Of a stretch of DNA of 64,000 nucleotides, positions 51,802 through 61,462 are shown piece by piece. A program made the translations under genes and the position numbers. This DNA comes from Arthrobacter sp. B1805 (GTDB lineage: Bacteria; Actinomycetota; Actinomycetes; Actinomycetales; Micrococcaceae), in the NCBI RefSeq assembly GCF_002929745.1, contig NZ_PJIQ01000003.1, forward strand, positions 1 to 64,000, written 5' to 3'. The notes beneath the pieces are model-generated. The model was given only the letters and a program-made list of their open reading frames with translations, was not told the DNA's origin and did no database searches. Within the stretch, counting starts at the first letter, position 1; every line of letters begins with the position of its first letter.

Positions 51802-52375
51802 CTATCCTCTGAGCCGCACACCTGGCAACCGTGCTGGTGGCGCCTCAGTACGCAGGCTGAGGACGGGGGCCGGGGCCTACGTGGAGTTCACGTGCCCCGA
51901 TCCTCCGGAGCATTGCTCCCGCGAGCTGACCGTCTTTATCAAGATTCCAAAAAGCGTGACGATCCACTTGTCCGCCAGCCCCTCAGCCAGCGTGATCAAG
52001 CTCAGTTTGGCTGGTCTGGAACTCGGCCGCCACACTCACAACCCGCACTCTTTGAAAAGCTACCTTATGCCCTCCATCTCGGCTTAGCGCGTCCGCGCGG
52101 CCGTCGACGTTGAAGGAACCTTGGGTGCTCGCAGGACCTCGAGGGCGGTGAGGTCGGGGAGGCATCGCTCGAGCACCGGGAGTCGTCTCATGTCCGCGCG
52201 GAGCATCCATGTTTCACTTGGCAGCTCCGGCGCCTGCGCGACCTAAGCTCCCCGCAACAGAATCACGTAGTACTCGAATATGTGCATTCCCTGGACCTGG
52301 GTACCTGCCAGCGCCTACCTTGATGCCACTAGGGCCGCGGTCTTCGCCGGAGGCCGCGTAGTCAGGAGGCGCACG
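51802..52375. other. Gene-poor gap of 574 bases
   Basis: No gene could be supported. Short open frames at 51892-52113 lack ribosome sites and recognisable motifs. The composition is mixed, and the right end holds the leader of the trypsin-like gene, including CAGGAGG at 52363-52369. Confidence 0.4.
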
Positions 52376-53677
52376 ATGACGGACACAAGCGCTCGTACGA
52401 AGCCATTACTACTGAGCACATGTGTAGTTCTTGCGCTCACCCTAACCGGATGCGTCGTGGTGAATCCCGGTCCGACGAGCGGTAGCGCGACCACAGGGCC
52501 CGCTGAAGAACCTTCAACGACCACTCCGCCGTCTCTCGCTGACCCAACAACAGATCCGCCACCCGAATCTCCTCCCACGTCTGATCCTCCTGAAACGCCT
52601 CAGCAGACGGTCGACCCTACGTCCGCTCCGACCCAGACCTCGACATCGGGAACCTGGCCGGAGACTGTTGCGGAGGTGGAATCCGGTGTCGTGCAATTCA
52701 GTGTCACGAGGTGTGACAGCAGTGGAACCGGCTCGGGCTTCCTCATCCGCCCAGATCTCGTCGTCACTGCAGCGCATGTCGTGGCGGACGCCTCAGCGGT
52801 TCAAATATCCCTACCAGAAGGCACTGTCGCGGGGTCCGTGCTAGGCATCAACGAACTTGCAGATCTCGCTCTCGTTCAAACAAGCAGATCCCTGGACGGG
52901 CACCAATTCACGTTCCTGCCCGCGGATCCGCCGCTTGGAACGGAAGTGGCAGCACTGGGCTACCCGCTGGGCGAGCCCTTAGGGTTCACTCGAGGATCGA
53001 TCAGCGGACTGAACCGCGAGATCGACTTCGGTGACGGCCCGATTGAGAACATCATCCAGACGGATGCGGCGATTAATTCGGGAAATAGTGGTGGCCCCCT
53101 TCTCACTCAGGACGGTCAAGTGGCAGGCATTGTCAGCGCTATCAGACGGGATGGTGACGCTCGTGCTGAAGGAATCGCCTATGCGGTGTCAGGGTTCAGG
53201 GCTGAGGCTGCGGCCGAAGAATGGCAGGAGCGGCCAGCCCCCCTTGAACCGGTCGACTGTGGCAACGCGCCAGCACCGGAGGACGGATTCTTCCCCTTGA
53301 GCGTTCGGTCGAACCACGACCAGGCTCAGAACATCGGTCAGGCGCTACTCCTCCATGGTCAGGGGATAAATTTCGGCGCCTACCAAGCTGCGTTCGACCA
53401 GTTCACCCCGGAGCTGCAGCGCTCTTTTGGCGGCCTCGAGGCCTGGAGTGATCAGCTCGGCTCGTCCTTCTGGCGTGGACTCGAGGTAACTGCGGTCGAG
53501 GGATCGGGAGACTCCCTTACAGCTGATGTGCGCTTGTTGACCGAGCAGGACTCGGAACACGGCAGGTTAGGTCAGACCTGTTCGGACTGGAGGATTCGGT
53601 ACTCGATGGTTTGGAACGGCGAGGCGTGGCGAATCGCCGGTTCGAATCTGCCAAACGGCGAACCCGCCGCGTGCTGA
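52376..53677 (+). CDS. Trypsin-like serine protease lipoprotein (S1C-like)
   Basis: A 433-residue lipoprotein with lipobox LTGC (about residues 22-25) and a Pro/Thr/Ser stalk. The protease has the His site LVVTAAHVVADAS, the Asp site INELADLALVQT and the Ser site AAINSGNSGGPLLTQDG, an HtrA/DegP-like set. No PDZ domain follows; instead there is an unassigned 150-residue C-terminal region that resembles an NTF2-like fold (FTPELQRSFGGLEAW). The ATG follows AGGAGG in good spacing. Acts outside the membrane, perhaps as quality-control protease. Confidence 0.88.
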   Translation: MTDTSARTKPLLLSTCVVLALTLTGCVVVNPGPTSGSATTGPAEEPSTTTPPSLADPTTDPPPESPPTSDPPETPQQTVDPTSAPTQTSTSGTWPETVAEVESGVVQFSVTRCDSSGTGSGFLIRPDLVVTAAHVVADASAVQISLPEGTVAGSVLGINELADLALVQTSRSLDGHQFTFLPADPPLGTEVAALGYPLGEPLGFTRGSISGLNREIDFGDGPIENIIQTDAAINSGNSGGPLLTQDGQVAGIVSAIRRDGDARAEGIAYAVSGFRAEAAAEEWQERPAPLEPVDCGNAPAPEDGFFPLSVRSNHDQAQNIGQALLLHGQGINFGAYQAAFDQFTPELQRSFGGLEAWSDQLGSSFWRGLEVTAVEGSGDSLTADVRLLTEQDSEHGRLGQTCSDWRIRYSMVWNGEAWRIAGSNLPNGEPAAC

Positions 53678-53858
53678 CAGTTTGAGCATCTTCGCGAGTT
53701 GCTGAAGAGGAAGGGTCCGCAAGGAATGCACAACAATAGTCGGGCCCAGCAAGCACACAGCGGCTTCGGTGACAAAGCCCCGACACCGACCGGGAGTCTA
53801 ATGTCTTCTACAGCATCTGTAATCGTAAGCTCAGACAGCCGGACTGCCATTACTGCCA

Positions 53859-56800
53859 TCACTGCGCCACTGCAGCCGCCTCCGCAAATACGTCTGCCGG
53901 CATGGGGCGGTGCAGCTTCCAAGTGATCGCGATCGGCTTCTCTCCCAAGTGCTGAACATAGTCCACCGCGCCGAGGCAGGTATACGGCACCGCGAGGCCA
54001 GTCTCGTCCTCCGCGGTGGGCCGCGTGAAGATCAGAACATGAGACCCATGCCCTTTCCGGTCGAGGTACCGTCGTCCAGTCGGGCTTGAGGGCGACGTCG
54101 CGTTCTGAGATTCCCAGTGGAACAGCTCCGGACTGATTGCGTAGTCCTTGTACATCGTCGATGCTGAATGATTCTTGTCATCCTTATTGAGCGTGACGAA
54201 AAAGGCGTCCGTGGAGGTTTGAGGACACCAGGCAACGCCCTCGCGGTGCTGCACGTTCTTTCCCGCCTCGAGGGAACCGTAGCTTAGTGCGGCGAGTATT
54301 TCCTCTCGGCGGTAGGTCGCATGTGACAGAAGTGGAATATGCTGCAACCCCAAGCCGAGGCCTTTGCCCGCGTACCGCGACGTCGCCACCCCAAGCTCAA
54401 TCAACTGCTGAATTTCGCTGCACACGAAGCGGTATTGGCGAAGGTAGCTAAGCCCCGCGTCGTACGTGGTGAATCCTCCGCCGTCGTTCCACAGAGTGTA
54501 GAACAGCATTCGCGCGAAGGTCTGCTCGCGCGGACCGAGCTCGGTGTAGGGCGGGCACGACGGATCAACGAGCTTCGCATACGCGTCTCCGCGCTCGGGA
54601 TCATCGACGTGCAGGAAGCGCACCATTCGACCGAGAAGCTTTTGCTCGTCCGGAGTGGACAGTGCGAGGATCTGCTGCCCTACGCCGGCTTCCACGAGGG
54701 AGCCGATCAAGCCGGCCTGGCGTAGGTAGCCGGTCCAGGAGTCCTTGGTGTTCCGATACAGTTGCTTAAGGTCATTGCCGGACTTCTCGAGATACGCAGC
54801 CAAGTTCGTCTCGCCGTAGGAGGCGATGTCCTGCACGAGTTGCTGACGATTGAACCGCAGCTGAGACCTGATGTTGTCGAGGACGACCTTCTGAGCAACA
54901 CGATCGAGGATGATCTGTGATCCCGACGGAAGGTATGGGAAGTCGTCTTCCACAGCTCCCTCAAGTTGCTTCCGCCCGTAACCGGTGAGGGCTCGGTACC
55001 GGAGGTCGAACCGAAACTCACGACGTTGTTGACCGATGAAGTCCAATACGGTGAGTACAGACTTCCCTTCGGCTCTCCTGAGTCCACGGCCGAGTTGCTG
55101 GAGGAAGACCGTGGAGCTCTGGGTGGGACGCAGGAGGAGCACTGTGTCTACCTGCGGTAGGTCAAGGCCCTCGTTGAAGAGATCGACCGTGAAGAGACAG
55201 TTGATAGTGGAGTCTCGCAGCTGCGCGAGGGCGCGCGCTCGCGCAGCGTCGTCGGTACCCCCATCAATGGCAAGCGAGCGGATGCCCGCCCGGTTGAAGA
55301 CCTCTGCCATGTAGTGCGCGTGCTGAACTGATACGCAGAACCCGAGCGCGCGCATGTCGTCGGTATTGGTGACTTTGTCTCGCAATTCCCGAATCACCTT
55401 CGCTGCGCGGGCGTCGTTACCCGTATAGAGGCGGTCCAGCTGTGCAACGTCGTAGTTGCCGCGCTTCCATTCCAGCTGGCTGAGGTCGACGTCGTCCGAC
55501 ACTCCGAAGTAGTGAAACGGCACCAAAAGGTCAGCGTCCAATGCATCCCAGAGGCGAAGCTCGCTCGCAGTCCGACCATCGAAAAACTGTTGGGCCACGT
55601 CCACGCCGTCGCCCCGTTCGGGAGTGGCCGTCAGACCGAGCAACTGCTGAGGGCGAAGATGGTCGATGAGACGGCGATAGCTTGGCGCCATGGCATGGTG
55701 GAATTCGTCAATAACGACGACGTCGAAGGAATCTGATTCCAGCGTTTCGATCCCGCGCGAAGCGAGCGATTGCACCGATGCGAAGACGTGGTTCCACTGT
55801 GTTGGCTTGTTGTCTCCCACGTAGAGCTCGCCAAACGCGCCGTCCTGCATCACGGTGCGATATGTACTCAGCGCTTGCTTTAGAATCTCCTGCCGGTGCG
55901 CCACGAAGAGCAGCTTGAGGCGCCGACCCGCTGCTTGGCAGAGACGCTGATAATCAAGAGCGGCAATTACGGTCTTGCCGGTGCCGGTTGCCGCGACCAT
56001 GAGGTTCCGCGAGTGGCCCTTAAGTCGTTCAGACTCGAGATCCTCGAGCATCTCGATCTGATGCAGGTACGGCTCTAACTCAAGTCCAGTTGCGGTCTTC
56101 GGTGCGCCGGTGCGGCGACCACCGTTGCGATCGAGCGCCGCATCAAGTTTGTCGCCGTCCCGCTCAGGGTCGTAGGACTGGAAGGCCCGCTGTGCCCAGT
56201 AGCTATCGAAGGTCACCTCGAACTTCTTGAGGAGGTCTGGCGTGGCGACGGAACTGAGGCGCACGTTCCATTCCAGCCCGTCCACCAGAGCTGCCTTGCT
56301 CAGATTCGAGCTGCCCACGTAGGCCGTGTCGAAGCCAGTGTTGCGACGGAACATCCATGCCTTTGCGTGCAACCGCGTCGCTTGCGATTCGTAGCTGATC
56401 TTGACCTCGGCGCCGTATCGATTCACCAACTCGTCAATTGCTCGGCGTTCAGTAGCGCCCATATAGGTGGTCGTTATGACGCGAAGCTTTACCCCACGCT
56501 CGGTCAATCGCTCGAGAGCCGGGTGGAGAAGCCTGAGCCCGGTCCATCGAACAAAGGCACAGAGAAGGTCGACGGTGTTGGCGGACTCCATCTCAGCCCG
56601 CAGCTCCGCCGCCAAGTTCGGCTCATCTCTGCCGTTCGTCAGGAGCGCTGAGTCGGAGAGCGCCGTCGCTGGCCGCCGCAGATCGCGCCGCTTGACCGAC
56701 TCGGGCTTGTGAAGCGCCAGGAGCTGCGACGGCCCCTCATCGACCGCCTCGTCTGCTGACAGTGCCACTAGGAGTTGGTTTGCTAGGGCGAGCCGCCGCT

Positions 56801-57047
56801 CGGGCTCGGCCTTGAGCAACGCTTCACTCATCACTCTGGCGAGGTGCCTCGAAATGGCGGCAAGAGCGTCGCTCTCGCCTAGTGGTTGAACTGTTGCCTC
56901 GAGTTCGGCTACACCCGCTAGGCGCTCTGCGAGTACACGGGTAACAAGTGTTTCATAGAGACCCTCGGACAGCATCTGCCCGGCTACTCCCCCATCGGTT
57001 TCGTTCACCTTCTCAGAGTAGGTCCGCGGGGCGACATATTCCGGCAC
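53859..57047 (-). CDS. PLD nuclease-helicase-DUF3427 protein
   Basis: A 1062-residue protein. An N-terminal region has LSEGLYETLVT. A phospholipase D-like nuclease domain follows, with TRLHAKAWMF at 224-233 (HxK) and VGSSNLS at 244-250. The SF2 helicase has Walker A ATGTGKT at 353-359, DEFHH at 447-451, LTATPERGD at 472-480 and QLGRGLRR in motif VI. The C-terminal part is DUF3427. This architecture is common in defence islands and may degrade foreign DNA. The GTG at 57047 is the longest start; GTG at 57008 is an alternative. It diverges from the NERD-UvrD gene across 112 bases. Confidence 0.9.
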   Translation of the reverse strand: MPEYVAPRTYSEKVNETDGGVAGQMLSEGLYETLVTRVLAERLAGVAELEATVQPLGESDALAAISRHLARVMSEALLKAEPERRLALANQLLVALSADEAVDEGPSQLLALHKPESVKRRDLRRPATALSDSALLTNGRDEPNLAAELRAEMESANTVDLLCAFVRWTGLRLLHPALERLTERGVKLRVITTTYMGATERRAIDELVNRYGAEVKISYESQATRLHAKAWMFRRNTGFDTAYVGSSNLSKAALVDGLEWNVRLSSVATPDLLKKFEVTFDSYWAQRAFQSYDPERDGDKLDAALDRNGGRRTGAPKTATGLELEPYLHQIEMLEDLESERLKGHSRNLMVAATGTGKTVIAALDYQRLCQAAGRRLKLLFVAHRQEILKQALSTYRTVMQDGAFGELYVGDNKPTQWNHVFASVQSLASRGIETLESDSFDVVVIDEFHHAMAPSYRRLIDHLRPQQLLGLTATPERGDGVDVAQQFFDGRTASELRLWDALDADLLVPFHYFGVSDDVDLSQLEWKRGNYDVAQLDRLYTGNDARAAKVIRELRDKVTNTDDMRALGFCVSVQHAHYMAEVFNRAGIRSLAIDGGTDDAARARALAQLRDSTINCLFTVDLFNEGLDLPQVDTVLLLRPTQSSTVFLQQLGRGLRRAEGKSVLTVLDFIGQQRREFRFDLRYRALTGYGRKQLEGAVEDDFPYLPSGSQIILDRVAQKVVLDNIRSQLRFNRQQLVQDIASYGETNLAAYLEKSGNDLKQLYRNTKDSWTGYLRQAGLIGSLVEAGVGQQILALSTPDEQKLLGRMVRFLHVDDPERGDAYAKLVDPSCPPYTELGPREQTFARMLFYTLWNDGGGFTTYDAGLSYLRQYRFVCSEIQQLIELGVATSRYAGKGLGLGLQHIPLLSHATYRREEILAALSYGSLEAGKNVQHREGVAWCPQTSTDAFFVTLNKDDKNHSASTMYKDYAISPELFHWESQNATSPSSPTGRRYLDRKGHGSHVLIFTRPTAEDETGLAVPYTCLGAVDYVQHLGEKPIAITWKLHRPMPADVFAEAAAVAQ

Positions 57048-57159
57048 GCCGCCTGGTCAGTACTCACGTGATGCTTTCCAGGGTTCGAGAGAGCGCCACG
57101 GGCTTCCATAGTAGACAGCTGTTAACGAGATACTGTGCTGCTATCACTTAGGGGGAACT

Positions 57160-58857
57160 ATGCGTTCGATTCCGGCCGAGCCTGATTTCACAGAGGCGCA
57201 GTCTGCCGAAAAGGTCATCTGGGAAAAGCTACGCTTGGACCTGCCCGACGACGCCGTCGTCGCCCACTCCGTGCAGGTGCGCGACGGCCGCGCGGAGTGC
57301 GAAATCGACCTGCTGGTGTTCTGGCCCGGCGTCGGCCTCGCTGCCATCGAGGTCAAGGGTGGCCTCGTGTCCGTCGACGGCGGCCAGTGGTACCAGTCGG
57401 GCGGCGCGGGAGGACGGCACAAGATTCAGAGCCCTGTCGTCCAGTCCCAGAGTTCGGTGCACGCATTCCGTACCTGGATGGAGAAGCAGCTGGGTAGCCG
57501 CATTTCCAGCAGGTTCGCGTACATGGCGTGCTTCCCCTATACAAAGGTCGCACAACAATGGGAAATGGCCGGATGCACGCGCACCCTGATTCTCGACGCG
57601 GATGACCTCGTCTCCCCCGCCGTCCGTATTCGTGAAGCCATTGAGCGCGAGGGTGGTGGTACCAATCCGCTGGCCACCTCCTTCATGGAGCGCATGCTGC
57701 CAAAGCTAGGGCAACTCGAATCAGTAGTTGACCTGTCCTATTCAGCTCGCGAAGCTGAGGACAACCAAGACCACCTGACTGAACGCCAGGCGATCCTCCT
57801 CGCCGCCACGCGCTCACTGCCTCGCGTGCGCTACGTGGGCGGCGCCGGAAGCGGTAAGACCTGGCTGGCCATCGAGAAGGCAAAGCGGCTGGCAAAGGAA
57901 GGCAAACGGGTAGGTCTTTTCTGCTACAACAAGGGGCTCAGCCAGCACCTCCGAAACCAAGTGCATGGCTGGCGCCAAGCAGCGCCGGTCTTCACGGGCG
58001 AATTCCACGAATATGCCCTCACACTCGGCTTGCGGGATGGAGAAGGACAGGAGTACTTCGACGAACAACTTCCTCAGGAGCTCCTGGCTCTTGCAGAGTC
58101 TCTGCCGCCAACAGACAAGCTCGACGCCGTCGTCGTGGACGAAGCGCAGGACTTCGCCCCGCTGTGGTGGCAGGCTCTGAAGATGTGCCTGAAGAACCCG
58201 GAGGCGGGCGAGATCTACGCCTTCATGGATGACCAGCAGGACGTGTACCGGCGCTGGAAGACTCACACGCTTGAAGAGGGAAGCGCTGCGCATGCCGATC
58301 TCGTCCCGATTCACATCGATGACAACCTCCGCAATACCCGCAGGATTGCGGAGACGTTCAAGGGCTTCGCTGGCCCCCACTTCAGACCCAGAGGTGCAAC
58401 CGGCCTGCCTGTCCGCCGCGTGCGCTGCTCAAACGAGGACGCCCTCGATCTGGCCGGGGACTGCGTCGATGCCCTCATCGAGGAGGGCTGGGCTACAAAT
58501 CAGATAGCGCTCCTCACCACGCGCCACCGCCATCCCGTGCACCAGGAACACTTCGACAACGGCACCATTGCCGACTACTGGCGTGAGTTCCATCAGGACG
58601 ACGCCGAGTTCTACGGACACGTCCTCGGGTTCAAGGGTCTTGAACGCTCCGTCATCATTCTGTGCGTCAACGGCTTCCGCGATATGGAACGGGCGGCCGA
58701 GCAGCTGTACGTCGGGCTGTCCCGAGCGAGAAGTCTTCTCGTCATCGTCGGTGACGATGACGAAATTACGGCAGCTGGCGGCCGAAATCTTGACCTGGCA
58801 CTGCGGAGCGCAGAGCAATGGCTCCCCGCCGCCGGCACACCGGCTACTCGGGCCTGA
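57160..58857 (+). CDS. NERD nuclease-UvrD-like helicase fusion
   Basis: A 565-residue protein. Residues about 15-110 are a NERD domain: AEKVIWEKLRLDLPDD, then CEIDLLVFWPGVGLAAIEVKGG, where Asp50, Glu64 and Lys66 are the PD-(D/E)XK catalytic set and are intact. The SF1 helicase has Walker A GGAGSGKT at 227-234, DEAQDF at 327-332 and a C-terminal YVGLSRARSLLVIVG (motif VI). NERD-helicase fusions act on DNA in defence or repair. AGGGGGAAC precedes the ATG. The 3' end overlaps the convergent PD-(D/E)XK gene by 14 bases. Confidence 0.9.
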   Translation: MRSIPAEPDFTEAQSAEKVIWEKLRLDLPDDAVVAHSVQVRDGRAECEIDLLVFWPGVGLAAIEVKGGLVSVDGGQWYQSGGAGGRHKIQSPVVQSQSSVHAFRTWMEKQLGSRISSRFAYMACFPYTKVAQQWEMAGCTRTLILDADDLVSPAVRIREAIEREGGGTNPLATSFMERMLPKLGQLESVVDLSYSAREAEDNQDHLTERQAILLAATRSLPRVRYVGGAGSGKTWLAIEKAKRLAKEGKRVGLFCYNKGLSQHLRNQVHGWRQAAPVFTGEFHEYALTLGLRDGEGQEYFDEQLPQELLALAESLPPTDKLDAVVVDEAQDFAPLWWQALKMCLKNPEAGEIYAFMDDQQDVYRRWKTHTLEEGSAAHADLVPIHIDDNLRNTRRIAETFKGFAGPHFRPRGATGLPVRRVRCSNEDALDLAGDCVDALIEEGWATNQIALLTTRHRHPVHQEHFDNGTIADYWREFHQDDAEFYGHVLGFKGLERSVIILCVNGFRDMERAAEQLYVGLSRARSLLVIVGDDDEITAAGGRNLDLALRSAEQWLPAAGTPATRA

Positions 58858-59923
58858 CGTCCGCGACGACCGCAACGAGACGTCTCACGGAATCGAAGGA
58901 CAGCTCGGACAGCGGTACGTTTGGGCGGCGTTTCCATTCGGACTCGCGCAGGATTGCAGCAGCGCGGTGGAACTCCTCAATCTCCTCGAGGTGTCTGAGG
59001 AAGGCGCCCATGCGAAGGTGATAAGCATTCGATCCGGCCGCTTTCGGTACTGCCGTAAAACTGAGTTCAATGGACGTTGACCTTGCCGTGTAGTGATAGA
59101 CGTAGACGTGCCCGGTTGTGCCGACATCGTCCAACACGATCTGAAGGGACCCGGCCGGCACGCCCTTCTCCCGCTTCACTGAACCGACGAACGGAATACT
59201 GCGGTGCCGGGCCTCTTTGAGGAGTAGATCGAACCTGGACAGGTTCTCCGGGTCGTTGTCCCGCATCCATGAACGACATTCCTCCTCGGTCCAGCGCCCG
59301 TGGGTCCGCTCCGCCGCAGCAGTCTTAGCCTCGGCGAGTTCCTTCCCGTACGTGGTCGGTATAAGGATCTCGGTGTGCTCGGTCAGCAGCCGCTTGTAGG
59401 CGACGGCAATGACCGACGTTGCCGGTCCGGACGTCGCGTTCAGGTACTCGACAATGCGCTTAAGGTCGTCGTTGATGGCGTCCACTGCGAGAACGATATT
59501 GAAGCGCCCCTCTTCCAAGTTGGCAGCGACGGCGCCCGCGAAGTCAGGATTCGCCGAGGCGACGCTATTGGAGAGGCTTATGCCGGACCGAGCAAGCCAT
59601 CGCTGCTCGAAATCGGCCAGCGGCATCCGCCAGAACGCCGAAGCGTAGTCGAACATCTGCCCGATGATCTCGCGCCGCACCTGGCGGTTTGCGGCGAGCT
59701 TGCATTCGACCAATGTGAGGCTGCCCGTCTGATCCACAACGATCAGGTCGGCAGGGCCTGCACCGGACTGCAGCTCCTTACAGGCAACGGCGTCCTCTCC
59801 TACCCCCGGGATGAGACCGGGATGGTCGGCAAGAATCTGCTGCAGATCGGCCTCACGCTCGTAGCTGACCTGCAGAGGCTCGCTCCAGGAGCCATCCAGC
59901 GGACGCACGAGGATAGAGGACAT
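58844..59923 (-). CDS. PD-(D/E)XK nuclease-fold protein
   Basis: A 359-residue protein. The nuclease core is AGPADLIVVDQTGSLTLVECK, with Asp59, Glu73 and Lys75 in place, followed by a helix (RREIIGQMFDYASAFW) like that of NucS/restriction-like nucleases. The remaining 250 residues are of unknown fold, with VYVYHYTARSTSIELSF near the end. It likely cleaves DNA. Gap to the upstream DUF6308-like gene is two bases, with GAGGAG before the ATG, so the two are one unit. The stop region overlaps the end of the NERD-UvrD gene. Confidence 0.82.
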   Translation of the reverse strand: MSSILVRPLDGSWSEPLQVSYEREADLQQILADHPGLIPGVGEDAVACKELQSGAGPADLIVVDQTGSLTLVECKLAANRQVRREIIGQMFDYASAFWRMPLADFEQRWLARSGISLSNSVASANPDFAGAVAANLEEGRFNIVLAVDAINDDLKRIVEYLNATSGPATSVIAVAYKRLLTEHTEILIPTTYGKELAEAKTAAAERTHGRWTEEECRSWMRDNDPENLSRFDLLLKEARHRSIPFVGSVKREKGVPAGSLQIVLDDVGTTGHVYVYHYTARSTSIELSFTAVPKAAGSNAYHLRMGAFLRHLEEIEEFHRAAAILRESEWKRRPNVPLSELSFDSVRRLVAVVADVRPE

Positions 59924-59925
59924 CC

Positions 59926-60642
59926 CTACTCCTCGGGGTCCGCTATGTCATCATCACCGTCAGGCTTGAGCCCAAGCTCGATGCCATGCATCCACAGCAC
60001 GATGTCCATCACTCGCAGCATAGAGATGTGCTTCAACGGAGGCATGTCCTCCGAGGCGTTTGCCTGCTCACGGATGACTTCCAGGCGCCCCGGGAGATTC
60101 GTACCATCGGTGAGCGCCGAATACCAGGCAGACCACTGTCCTCCGGATTGCTGCAGTCCCATAAGCGGACGGACCACTGAGTCATAGATAGGTATCAGCC
60201 GTGGACGCTTACGGGCCATTAGTTTGCTTGCCCTGGTAGGACCAATGCCCCACCGCCCGTACTCCCTACCACGAAGGAGGTGCCACAGCTCGTCAGCGGG
60301 ATTACCCGGCGCATTCAGCTCCTTGATGTCTGCATCCCACAGGTCGACGTCGACCGGAATCTGCCGAAGCAGATCAGTGACCTCGCCTGCGTGCTTCTCA
60401 AGCAAACCGATAGCTGCACGTCCCTTAATCTCCACTGACAGGAAGGACACAGCCACCAAATCATCGGCGGTGATCCGGTTAGCGACCTCGGTGTGGTCAC
60501 CGCCTCCTGCCCAGTCATCGAAGCGGGTGCCCGTGCGAGGGGTTGTGTTGCCCTCAATAGGCCGGTAGTACCGTCTAACGAGCTCCGCTGCCTCATCAAT
60601 ATGCTTTGCGTCAAGGATCTCCGGGTAGTTCATAGGGCTCAT
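59926..60642 (-). CDS. DUF6308-like protein with helix-hairpin-helix
   Basis: A 238-residue cytoplasmic protein. Motifs RYYRPIEGNTTPRTGTRFDDW and NRITADDLVAVSFLSVEI look like the DUF6308 family. Downstream, WGIGPTRASKLMARKRPRLIP resembles a helix-hairpin-helix DNA-binding element as in DNA glycosylases, then IYDSVVRPLMG. No catalytic function is known. Starts at 60642 or 60633 are possible. It precedes the PD-(D/E)XK gene by two bases, so the products likely work together on DNA. Confidence 0.7.
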   Translation of the reverse strand: MSPMNYPEILDAKHIDEAAELVRRYYRPIEGNTTPRTGTRFDDWAGGGDHTEVANRITADDLVAVSFLSVEIKGRAAIGLLEKHAGEVTDLLRQIPVDVDLWDADIKELNAPGNPADELWHLLRGREYGRWGIGPTRASKLMARKRPRLIPIYDSVVRPLMGLQQSGGQWSAWYSALTDGTNLPGRLEVIREQANASEDMPPLKHISMLRVMDIVLWMHGIELGLKPDGDDDIADPEE

Positions 60643-60722
60643 TCCGATAGTTGGTGCAGGGAGAATTCTTGTCTACCGTCAACAGGCATCAGGGGCCGGG
60701 CGCTGGCAGAAATTCGGGTTTT

Positions 60723-60962
60723 CTACCACCACCGATGCCCGCACCTATCACTCTGGCACTCCCACTCGGGAACGCCGTAGTCAGCCACACCAGTGAATGG
60801 GTCGGTCCGCCGCTCTTCGGTAATCACACAGCCCGCGAAGACCGTCTCAGGATGAGCTTCGTAAACACTTGGTGGAACCATGCCATACATGATGGGCCAG
60901 GCAGTGTGGCCGCACATGGGACAGCTCGGGGCTTGATCCTTTTTCTCTTTCACGGTTGTCAT
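60723..60962 (-). CDS. Small zinc-ribbon-like protein
   Basis: A 79-residue protein with CPMCGHTAWPIMYGMVPP at the N-terminal end and VPEWECQSDRCGHRWW at the C-terminal end. The two CxxC-like pairs (second as CxxxxC) would form a zinc ribbon. The pattern of C-x-x-C-G, a middle YG, and a final W-x-C-x-C-G-H-x-W is widespread in small bacterial proteins of unknown role. The start has no strong ribosome binding site. Confidence 0.65.
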   Translation of the reverse strand: MTTVKEKKDQAPSCPMCGHTAWPIMYGMVPPSVYEAHPETVFAGCVITEERRTDPFTGVADYGVPEWECQSDRCGHRWW

Positions 60963-61462
60963 AAGCAGAGGCTATTGCAACCCGGTGACATCTCATGTTG
61001 CATCCGCTCAGTGACTTGCAAAGCGTTTTTTGTAATTGCTCCTCGGCCTGCACCATGACAGCTCAGTTGCAACCTCAGGCAGCTGGATCCACGACCCGAC
61101 CTGACCTGTTGTAGGCGCGGTTGAGGCCTTTAGTCCTCAGACTCCGGCACTTAGACGGGGGCGCTCTGCCACGACGTACGGCCGCAGGTTGGATGGTACG
61201 GACTTCAGTTCAGCTAGTAGCTCCGCTGCGGCAGCTTGCATCATTCTCCGCTCGACCCTACTCAAGCTGCGCAGATGAAGCTCCTCACACTCGGCTAACC
61301 CGTCCATCCGTCTTCTCTTAAACGCTTCCGCGTAAGGGTGAAACGTGGAGCGCAGATCATTGACGCGGTGCCCCACTCACCGCGTCCCGCAGTAACAAAG
61401 TACGTGATCGAAAAAGGCATAAGAACCTCACTCCCAGGCAAAGGAAGAGTTTTCCTTCAGAG
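60963..61462. other. Gap of 500 bases without supported gene
   Basis: A short minus-strand frame (61137-61376, GTG start, 79 residues) is the only candidate and has no recognisable motif. A small hairpin (AAGGAA 61441-61446 with TTCCTT 61452-61457) lies just after the stop of the minus-strand remnant to the right and may act as its terminator. Confidence 0.35.

Noticed and set aside
51892-52113. Open frames in the gap before the trypsin-like gene
   Set aside because: Two overlapping frames with no start signals or motif; judged non-coding.
61137-61376. 79-residue minus-strand frame
   Set aside because: GTG start, helical composition (VERRMMQAAAAELLAEL) but no ribosome site and no known relatives. 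Possible but unsupported.
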